Shown: positions 1-7,900 of the stretch, piece by piece
Layout: every line of letters begins with the position of its first letter
Numbering within the stretch: the stretch's first letter is position 1
From: DASYPQ01 sp036006425
GTDB lineage: Bacteria > Planctomycetota > UBA1135 > GCA-002686595
Length of the DNA stretch: 64,000 nucleotides
Direction: 5' to 3'
Assembly: GCA_036006425.1 (NCBI GenBank)
Contig: DASYPQ010000021.1
Location: 165,419 to 229,418, forward strand
Made by a program: the position numbers and the translations under genes
The notes under the pieces: generated by a model
What the model was told of the DNA's origin: nothing
Database searches by the model: none
What the model saw: the letters and a program-made list of their open reading frames with translations, nothing else

Positions 1-401
1 GCCGCGACGGTGACGTGGGCCGGACCGGGTGCGCAGGCGAGATCGCCGCCGACGAGGTCCGCTCCGTTCTCGTGCGCCATCGCGCGCGCCCCTGCGAGGA
101 CGGCGCGGATCCATTTCTCGGTGCGTGCCTTCGGCGCGCTCAAGGCGACGAGGATCGCGCGCGGTTCCGCGGCCGTCGCCGCGAGATCGGAGAGCGCCCG
201 CGCGGCGGCTTTCGCTCCGACGCGCCGCGGCGGCGCCCCGGGGTCGAAGTGGACGCCCTCGATCGTCTGGTCGACGCACCAGACGGGGCGCCCGGAGAAC
301 CCCGCGAGCACGGCGGCGTCGTGGCCCTCGACGCCGAGCCTCCCCTTGCGGACGGGGAGCGCGAAGAGCCAGCGGTGGATCGAGTCCTCGGACCAGGTCA
401 C
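1..401 (-). CDS. thiL: Thiamine-monophosphate kinase, partial (C-terminus beyond window edge)
   Basis: Translating the minus strand from a GTG at 401 gives 133 residues that run off the window without a stop. It looks like the N-terminal (AIRS-like) half of ThiL, which phosphorylates thiamine monophosphate to thiamine pyrophosphate. Visible family features are an N-terminal GHDAAV segment (the usual D-D-A motif is G-H-D-A-A here), the VDQTIEGVHFD metal/nucleotide segment, the ALSDLAA helix, and GGDLA near the end. ThiL is usually about 320 residues, so roughly 190 are missing because of the window boundary, not because of mutation. The start overlaps the thiE stop in a GTGA, which argues for translational coupling and supports a two-step thiamine module at the end of this operon. 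Confidence 0.82.
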   Translation of the reverse strand, partial: MTWSEDSIHRWLFALPVRKGRLGVEGHDAAVLAGFSGRPVWCVDQTIEGVHFDPGAPPRRVGAKAAARALSDLAATAAEPRAILVALSAPKARTEKWIRAVLAGARAMAHENGADLVGGDLACAPGPAHVTVA

Positions 402-1030
402 GCGGGGAGGATAACGAGACGCGCGAGATAGGCGGCCGCCGCGGCGCTCGGATCCCGGGACGGGAGGATTCCGGAGAGGACCGCGACCCCGGCCGCCCCG
501 ACTTCGCGGCAGCTCGCGGCGTCCTCGGGCGCGAGGCCGCCGATCGCCCACACGGGCTGCGTGCTCCGCCGGACGGCCGCGGCGAGGCCGTCGAACCCGG
601 TCGCTTCCTCGAGCCCGCGCTTCGACGGCGTGTCCTTCACCGGGCCGAAGAAGAGGTAGTCGGCGCCCGTCCACCGCGCCGGATCGTCGCGCGCGTGCGC
701 CGAGAAGCCGACCGCGATCGATGGGCCGACCACCGCGCGCGCCTCGGCCGGAGCGAGCGAGCGGAATCCGACGTGCGCGCCGTCGGCGCCGGACGCAGCC
801 GCGAGGTGCACGCGATCGTGAATCGCGAACCACCGCTCGCGTCCGAGCAGCGCGCGGATCTCCCGCGCGAGATCGAGGAACACGCGGTCGGGGAGCGACG
901 GCTCGCGCAGCAGGATTCCGGAGAGCCCCGCGCGCACCGCGGCTCCGATCGGCCGGAGGACCGTGCGCGCCGTCTCCGCCGACAGGTCGCCGGGCGTGAG
1001 CGCGACGAGCGGCGGCGGCAGGCGGATCAT
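398..1030 (-). CDS. thiE: Thiamine-phosphate synthase (ThiE/TenI family)
   Basis: This 210-residue TIM-barrel protein is expected to join HMP pyrophosphate and thiazole phosphate to give thiamine monophosphate, or to act as a TenI-type thiazole tautomerase. Supporting segments are FAIHDRVHLAAASGADGAHVG (residues about 75-95), FFGPVKDTPSK and WAIGGLAPEDA, which follow the ThiE phosphate-binding order. The canonical pyrophosphate-binding residues are less clear than in E. coli ThiE, so TenI is possible; the thiL neighbour favours thiamine synthesis. The ATG start lies inside the stop of the upstream helicase partner (ATGA), and its stop overlaps the thiL start (GTGA). Finding a thiamine pair at the tail of a DNA-repair operon is odd. 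Confidence 0.8.
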   Translation of the reverse strand: MIRLPPPLVALTPGDLSAETARTVLRPIGAAVRAGLSGILLREPSLPDRVFLDLAREIRALLGRERWFAIHDRVHLAAASGADGAHVGFRSLAPAEARAVVGPSIAVGFSAHARDDPARWTGADYLFFGPVKDTPSKRGLEEATGFDGLAAAVRRSTQPVWAIGGLAPEDAASCREVGAAGVAVLSGILPSRDPSAAAAAYLARLVILPA

Positions 1031-3147
1031 CCGTCGAGCTCGACGAGATAGCCGAGATCGCGGAGGAAGGACTGCATCCGGCGCGGGGTGCCGTGCGCCT
1101 TGAGTCGCGTCGTCCTCTCGTCGAGGACCGCGGAGAGCACGGGTTTCACGCCCGGATCCTGCTGGAAGCGCTTCGCGATCTCCGGGTTCTCCGCGCGCAC
1201 GACGTAGTCGGGCGCGAGGCGCAGGAGTCCCGCCTGCGCGGCCCAGTCGCGGATCGAGTACAGGACGTTCTGCGGCACGGGCGTCCGCGAATGGCCTTCG
1301 AGAGTCCCGACCATCCGCTTCAGGAACATCCCTTCCGCGAGCGCGCGGTGCACGGTCTTCTCCGTGATCCGGAAGTGGAGGACGCTGTCGAGCCGCTCGC
1401 GCACGCAGAAGCGGTCGAGGTCGTGGATCAGCTCGCCGTCGTCCCCGGTCGGGAACAGGACGACCTCGAAGTCGGGCGTCACGACGAGGCTGCCGGTGCG
1501 CGAGGTCGCGCCGGGAGCGCCGTCGACGATCCCGAGCAGGCGCGCGCCGATCCGCGTCAAGCGCATCGCGACCGGCCGGCCGGACCGGTCGTAGCCGAGG
1601 TCGACGACGCCGAGGAGGTGCAGGCGCTGCCGCACCCATCCCGCGAGGTTCCACGCCATCCGCTGCAGGTCCTCCATCGGCGCGTACGTACCGGCCTGGA
1701 ACCGTCCGGCGAAGCACTCCTCCACCGAGAGCTCGTCGAGGCTCGAGAGGTACGTGTTCCGCGCGAGGAACGGGCAGTACATCAGGTCGTACCAGACCTG
1801 CGGCTCGACGCGCTTCAGGATCCGCAGCAGCGTGCGCCGCATGCGCACCTGGTGGTACGGCTCGCCCGGCAGGCCCCGCTCCTCGACCGCGTACTCGAGG
1901 AGGCCGTGCAGCTTCGCCTCGAGGTCGCGCGGCTCCCACTCGCGCCCGACGCCGGTCAGCGCGAACGTGCGCTCGCCGGTCGACTCGATCAGCCGCGCGT
2001 GGCGCGCGAATCCGTAGATGAACGTGAGCACGGCCTCGCGCGAGAGCTCGCGGCCGGGATTCGGGATCAGCTCCTCCTGGATGCGCTTCTCCGTCGTCTT
2101 GAAGATCTCGCCGCGCACGGTGAAGCGCACGTCGTGGTCGAGGATGAAGCCGATGAAGCGCGAGAGGTTCGAGGCGAGGTCGACGCCGTGCTCGGACTCC
2201 TCGTGCGGGCTGTCGGGGTCGCCCGGGACCGCGACGCGCCGCAGCCACGCCAGCGCGACCTCGTTGAACACGATCAGCGTCTCGTCGTGGTGGTGGATGC
2301 CGTAGCGCCCGAGCTCGACGCGCTCGACCGTGCCGATCAGCGACTCCTCGAGGACCGCGCGCCAGCGCCGCCCGTCCCACGTGAGCCCGGTCTCGAGGCG
2401 CTCGAACAGCGCGCGCGGGAGCAAGCCGCCGAACTCGACGATCGTCTTCTCGACGAGAGCCCGCAGCGCCGGCTCGAGGCGCTCGACGCGGCCCGCCGCG
2501 CCGGGCTCGTTCGAGTACATCTTGTAGAGCTCGCGCAGCCGCGACGGCGGCGTGCGCGAAGAGCGCGACGGGTCGTCGTAGCGCCGGTCGAGGTGCCCAC
2601 GCAGCGTGAAGAGGTCGAAGACGCCGCGCCGTTTCGCCCGGCGCTGCCGCAGGATCGCGTCGCCGAGGTCGACGGGGACGGCGTAGGCGCGCCCGGCCCG
2701 GTCCTCGCCGCGGATCTCGACGAGCAGGCCGTGCCGCACGAGCATCGCGAGCCCCGCGTCGAGGTCGTACCGCGAGAGGTAGGCGAGGCTCTTCGAGTTC
2801 AGGAGCTCGAGGAGACCCGCCTGGTAGCGCGCGGCGGCGAGGTGCAGGTCGAGCAGAGCCGCGAGGCGCTTGCCGAGCGAGACGGCGCGCGCCTCGACGA
2901 GCGCGGGGTCGGCCATCCACTCGACGACCTGCGCGCGGATCGCGGCGGCATCCTCGGGACAGCGCGCCGAACCCTTGCCGGCCCAGAAACGGAAGAGCTC
3001 GGGGAGATCCGCCTCGGCGATCGCGGCCACGGCGTCGCGGCCGTGCGGCCGGTGCGGGCGCCGCGCGACGCCGTCGGCGGCCTGCACGACGGGTTCCGGG
3101 ACCGGCAGGCGCGGTCCGTCCGGTCGCTTCGAGTCGCCGTGCCTCAT
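1027..3147 (-). CDS. Helicase-associated protein, putative XPB partner (Helicase_C_3/Rv0862c-like)
   Basis: This 706-residue cytoplasmic protein has no Walker motifs. Its C-terminal part (about 480-706) contains LVVTPDFEVVLFP, FRITEKTVHRALAEG, PVPQNVLYSIRDWA and LDERTTRLKA. The same type of segment (VPVPRNVLAEIREWTGRYG) occurs near the N-terminus of the XPB protein encoded just upstream, so the two share an XPB damage-recognition-like/Helicase_C_3 module. Mycobacteria carry a comparable pair (Rv0861c XPB and Rv0862c). The middle region resembles winged-helix folds but I cannot assign it. The ATG overlaps the XPB stop (ATGA), so equimolar coupled expression is likely. A role as a DNA-binding or regulatory subunit of the XPB helicase is inferred. 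Confidence 0.72.
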   Translation of the reverse strand: MRHGDSKRPDGPRLPVPEPVVQAADGVARRPHRPHGRDAVAAIAEADLPELFRFWAGKGSARCPEDAAAIRAQVVEWMADPALVEARAVSLGKRLAALLDLHLAAARYQAGLLELLNSKSLAYLSRYDLDAGLAMLVRHGLLVEIRGEDRAGRAYAVPVDLGDAILRQRRAKRRGVFDLFTLRGHLDRRYDDPSRSSRTPPSRLRELYKMYSNEPGAAGRVERLEPALRALVEKTIVEFGGLLPRALFERLETGLTWDGRRWRAVLEESLIGTVERVELGRYGIHHHDETLIVFNEVALAWLRRVAVPGDPDSPHEESEHGVDLASNLSRFIGFILDHDVRFTVRGEIFKTTEKRIQEELIPNPGRELSREAVLTFIYGFARHARLIESTGERTFALTGVGREWEPRDLEAKLHGLLEYAVEERGLPGEPYHQVRMRRTLLRILKRVEPQVWYDLMYCPFLARNTYLSSLDELSVEECFAGRFQAGTYAPMEDLQRMAWNLAGWVRQRLHLLGVVDLGYDRSGRPVAMRLTRIGARLLGIVDGAPGATSRTGSLVVTPDFEVVLFPTGDDGELIHDLDRFCVRERLDSVLHFRITEKTVHRALAEGMFLKRMVGTLEGHSRTPVPQNVLYSIRDWAAQAGLLRLAPDYVVRAENPEIAKRFQQDPGVKPVLSAVLDERTTRLKAHGTPRRMQSFLRDLGYLVELDG

Positions 3148-4904
3148 CGCGCCGACCCCGACAACGCTTTCTCCTCGACGATCTCGTACGTGTACCCCTG
3201 CTCCGTCAGGAACAGCTGGCGGCGCTGCGCGAAGTCCTGGTCGCGCGAGCCGAGCGTCACGATCGAGTAGAAGACGGCTCCCGATCCGTCGGCCTTCGGC
3301 CGCAGAATGCGCCCGAGGCGCTGCGCCTCCTCCTGGCGCGACCCGAACGTCCCGGAGATCTGGATCGCGACGTTCGCGTCGGGGAGGTCGATGGCGAAGT
3401 TCCCGACCTTCGAGACGACGAGGACGCGGATCTCGCCCGACCGGAACGCGGCGTACAGGCGCTCGCGCTCGACGACCGGCGTCTTGCCCGTGATCAGCGG
3501 TGCCGCGAGATGCCGCGCGAGGGCGACGAGCTGGTCGATGTACTGCCCGATGACGAGCACGCGCCCGTCGTGGTGGCGCGCGATCAGCTTGTCGACGACG
3601 GCGATTTTCGCGGGGTTCTCGCTCGCCACGCGGTACTTCCCGCGCGCGTCCGTCGAGGCGTACAGCGACCGCAGCGGCGCGTCGAGCGGCACGCGCACCT
3701 CGACGCAGGCGGCGGCGGCGATGAAACCCTGGCTCTCGAGCACCTTCCAAGGGACGTCGCAGCGCTTCGGCCCGATCAGGCAGAAGACGTCGTCCTCCTT
3801 GCCGTCTTCGCGGACGAGCGTGGCGGTCAGGCCGAGCCGCCGGCGCGCCTGGAGGTCCGCGGTGACGCGGAAGACCGGCGCGGGCAGGAGGTGCACTTCG
3901 TCGTAGACGATCAGCCCGAAGTTCTGCCGCGAGAAGAGCCCGATGTGCTCGAACGCGTCCGTCCGCGCGCGCCGCCACGTGAGCATCTGGTACGTCGACA
4001 CCGTGACCGGCGCGACGACCTTCTCCTCGCCCGTGTACTCCCCGACGTCCTCGGGCCGCAGCGCGGTCTTGTCGAGGAGCTCCTCGCGCCACTGCCGCAC
4101 CGCGACCGTGTTCGTGGTGAGGATCAGCGTCTTCGCGCCGACCATGTTCATCACCGCCATGCCGACGACGGTCTTGCCCGCTCCGCAGGGCAGGACGACG
4201 ACGCCGCTGCCGCCGAGCACCGAACCGCCGGCCCAGAACGCGTGCGCGGCCATCTTCTGGTACGCGCGCAGGGCGAAGTCGCGGCCCGCGAGCGTCCGGT
4301 CGCGCAGCGGGATCGGGAACGGATCGCCGTCGACGTAGCCGCCGCGGTCGTCGACCGGGTACCCGATCTTGATCAGCGCCTGCTTGATCGATCCGCGCTG
4401 CAGCGGCGCGACGAGCACGCGGCCGGACTTGTCGATCTCGACGAGCTTGCGGATCGATTCGTGCCCGAGCACGTCGCGGAGCGCCTCGGGGTCGCTCGCC
4501 GCGAGCTCGAAACGGCCCTCGGTGGCGCCGTCGCGCTCGATGCGCAGCATCCCGTACCGCCCGGTCCACTCGCGGATCTCGGCGAGCACGTTGCGCGGCA
4601 CGGGGACGCAGGAGAGGTCCTGGAGGATCTCCTCGATCCGCTCCGCGCGGATCCCCATCGCCGCGGCGTTCCAGATCGAGACGGGCGTGATCCGGTACGT
4701 GTGCAGGTAGTCCGGGCTCTTCTCGAGCTCGGCGAAGAGCGCGAGGAGATCGCGCGCCTCGGCGTAGCGCGGGTGCTCCTCCGTCAACGGCCGACCCTGC
4801 TCGTCGCGCGCCGGACGCCCGTGTCCGTCGACGACTGCGCGCACGGTGTGGAGCATCAGCGAGCGGTCGCCCTGGACGATCAGCGGGTTGTCGGCGCGGA
4901 TCAC
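3144..4904 (-). CDS. XPB/ERCC3-type superfamily 2 DNA helicase
   Basis: This 586-residue protein is an XPB-family ATP-dependent 3'-5' helicase/translocase. The N-terminal ~200 residues form a Helicase_C_3/damage-recognition-like region (ITPVSIWNAAAMG, VPVPRNVLAEIREW). Core motifs follow: Walker A PCGAGKT at about residue 240, DEVH (motif II) at about 334, LTATLVRED containing the XPB 'RED' motif, and RLGRILRP (motif VI) near the C-terminus. The length matches bacterial XPBs (about 550-600). The GTG start was chosen because it overlaps the uvrA stop as GTGA and yields the conserved start IRADNPLIVQGD. Coupling to uvrA upstream and the Helicase_C_3 partner downstream points to nucleotide-excision repair or damage-coupled unwinding. 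Confidence 0.93.
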   Translation of the reverse strand: MIRADNPLIVQGDRSLMLHTVRAVVDGHGRPARDEQGRPLTEEHPRYAEARDLLALFAELEKSPDYLHTYRITPVSIWNAAAMGIRAERIEEILQDLSCVPVPRNVLAEIREWTGRYGMLRIERDGATEGRFELAASDPEALRDVLGHESIRKLVEIDKSGRVLVAPLQRGSIKQALIKIGYPVDDRGGYVDGDPFPIPLRDRTLAGRDFALRAYQKMAAHAFWAGGSVLGGSGVVVLPCGAGKTVVGMAVMNMVGAKTLILTTNTVAVRQWREELLDKTALRPEDVGEYTGEEKVVAPVTVSTYQMLTWRRARTDAFEHIGLFSRQNFGLIVYDEVHLLPAPVFRVTADLQARRRLGLTATLVREDGKEDDVFCLIGPKRCDVPWKVLESQGFIAAAACVEVRVPLDAPLRSLYASTDARGKYRVASENPAKIAVVDKLIARHHDGRVLVIGQYIDQLVALARHLAAPLITGKTPVVERERLYAAFRSGEIRVLVVSKVGNFAIDLPDANVAIQISGTFGSRQEEAQRLGRILRPKADGSGAVFYSIVTLGSRDQDFAQRRQLFLTEQGYTYEIVEEKALSGSAR

Positions 4905-7900
4905 GACGCCACCCCCGATCGCCGCAGACGCGACCGCGCCGCGGTCTTCGTCCCGCGCACGTCCGCGCGGCCGAGCTCGCGCGCGAGGAACGGCCCGGTG
5001 ATCGACGCAGGATCCGCAGCGAGCTCGAGCGGCGTGCCCGCGGCGACGACGCGGCCGCCCTCGGCGCCGCCTTCCGGTCCGAGCTCGACGAGGCGGTCGC
5101 AGATCGCGAGGAGCTGCGCGTGGTGCTCGATCACGAGGACTGCGTCGCCGCGCGCCGCGAGGCGGTCGAGGACGCGCGCGAGGTGGACGAGGTCGCCGGC
5201 CGAGAGGCCCGTGCTCGGCTCGTCGAGCACGATCACGCTCCGCAGGTCGGCTTCCGCGCGGAAGAGCTCCGACGCGAGCTTCATGCGCTGCGCTTCGCCC
5301 GACGAGAGCGTCGTCGAGCTCTGCCCGAGCTGCAGGTACCCGAGCCCGACGTCGGAGAGCGTCCGGAGGATCGTCGCGATCGCCGGCAGATCCCGGAACA
5401 TCTCGAGCGCCTCCGTGACCGTGAGCGCGAGGACGTCCGCGATCGAATGGCCGCGCCAGCGCACTTCGAGCACCGGGGCGGCGTAGCGCTTCCCGCCGCA
5501 CTCCTCGCACACGAGCCAGAGATCGGCGAGGAACTGCATCTCGACTTGCGTCGCGCCCTTGCCTTCGCACGCCGGGCAGCGCCCTTGCGGGCTGTTGAAG
5601 GAGAATCGCGACGCCTCGAACCCGCGCGCGCGCGCTTCGGGCAGGCGCGCGAAGAACTCGCGCAAGGGCTCCATGACGCCGGTGTACGTCGCCGGGCACG
5701 ACGCCGGCGTGCGCCCGATCGCGCCCGCGTCGACGACGACGATGCGCGCGAGGGCCGGCGGGCGCTCGACGCGGGTCCAGCGGCCGTTCGCGCGCTCTCC
5801 GCGCAGCGCCGGCACGAGCGTATCGAGCACGAGCGTGCTCTTCCCGGAGCCCGACGGCCCGCACACGCCGGTCATCTCCCCCAGCGCGAACTCGAGGTCG
5901 ACGCCGCGCAGGTTGTGCACGCGCGCGCCGCGGATCTTCACGCGACCGCCTTGCGCCGCCTCGGGCGAGCGCGGGGTCTCCCGGACGAGCCGGATCTCTC
6001 CGCGCAGCGCCGCTCCGGTCGCGGACGTCGGGTGCGCGGCGACTTCCGCGGGCGGTCCCGCGACGACGACGCGCCCGCCTTCGCGGCCCGCGCCGGGCCC
6101 GAGGTCGACGACCCAGTCCGCCTGCTCCATGAACGAGAGATCGTGCTCCACGACGATCACCGTGTTGCCGCGCGCGCGCAAGTCGCGGAGCGCGAGCGCG
6201 AGCTTCTCGACGTCGCGCGGGTGCAGGCCGACGGTCGGCTCGTCGAGGACGTAGCAGACCCCGACGAGCTGCGATCCGAGCGCCGCCGAGAGCCGCACGC
6301 GCCGCGCCTCCCCGCCCGAGAGCGTCGCCGTGTGCCGGTCGAGCGTCAGGTACGCGAGACCGACGCGGTCGAGCAGCGCGAGGCGCGAGCGCACTTCCGC
6401 GACGACGGCTCCGACGGCCGCGGCCGTCTCGCGGCGCGAGCCCGCGGTCTCGATCCACGCGAGCGCGCCCTCGACCGGGAGCGCGAGAACCTGTGGCAGC
6501 CGCAGCTTCGCGAGAGTCACGGCCGAGTACTCGGGCTTCAGCCGCTCGCCGTGGCAGACGGAGCACGCGCGCCGCGTCATCACCTGCTCGAGGATCGCGG
6601 CCCATTCGGCGTCCTCGGTCTTCTGGTGCCAGGCGTCGACGTGTCCGCACAGGCCCTGCCAGGTCGCGGTGAAGCGCTCCTCGATCTCGGCGTTCTGCGT
6701 CGTGCGCTCGATCTTGACCTGGTAGACGGGCTTCGCGCCCTCGCCGTGCGCGATCAGGCGCCGCTCCGCGTCCGCGAACTCGCGCCACGGACGCCGGAGG
6801 TCGACCTTGTGGACGCGCGCTACCTCCGCGAGCAGCCGTTCGTAGTAGCCGCGCCCCTTGACGAGCCAACGCTCGAGCTTCTTCACGATCGCGCCGTCGC
6901 CGATCGCGCGCGCGGGATCGGCGAAGAGCTTCTCCTCGTCGCACGCGAAGCGCTCGCCGAGCCCGCCGCAGGCCTCGCAAGCTCCGACGTGCGTGTTGAA
7001 CGAGAAGTGCCGCGGCTCGAGCTCGCCCTGGATATGGAAGCCGCAGATCGGGCAGACCCCGCGCGTCGAGTACTCGCGGCGCAATCCGGCCCGGTCGCGC
7101 ACGGCGACGCGCCCCGACACGCCTTCCGCCTGCTCGACCGCGTCGGCGATCCGGCTCTTCACGCCGGCCGCGAAGGTGAGTCGGTCGATCACGAGATCGA
7201 CGGCGGCGCCTTCCGCGATCTTCGGGATCTCCCCGTCGAGGCGGACCTCGGCGCCGTCGACGAGCACGCGCGCGAATCCGGCCGCGCGCCAGGCCGCGGC
7301 ACGCTCTTTCAGCTCCTTCGCGGGCTCCGCGATCGGCGCGACCAGCCAGCCCGCGCGCCCGTCGAACTCCGCGACGATGCGCCGCGCGATACGGCTCGCG
7401 TCGCTCGTCTCGAGCTTCTCGCCGTGGTTCGGGCAGTGCCGCGTCCCCGCGCGCGCGAAGAGCACGCGCAGGTGGTCGTGGATCTCCGTCGTCGTCGCGA
7501 CCGTCGAGCGCGGGCTCCCGCCGAACGCGCGGCCTTCGACGGCGACGGACGGGCCGAGGCCGTCGATGCTGTCGACCGGCGGCCGATCCTTCGTCCCGAG
7601 GAACTGGCGCGCGTAGGTCGAGAGCGACTCGACGAAGCGACGCCGCCCTTCGGTGTGGATCGTGTCGAGGGCGAGCGAGCTCTTTCCCGAGCCGCTCGGA
7701 CCCGTGACGACCGTGAGGGCGTCGCGCGGCACGTCGACGTCGACGCCCTTGAGATTGTGCGTGCGCGCCCCGCGGATCGAGATCGTGCGCGCGGCCTCGG
7801 CGTGCGGCTCGCTCGTCCCCCCGCGCGGTGCAGGCGTCGCGAAGCTCTTCGCGCGCGCGCGCCGCAGCGCGCGCAGCACCTCGCCGGTCGGCGAATCTTC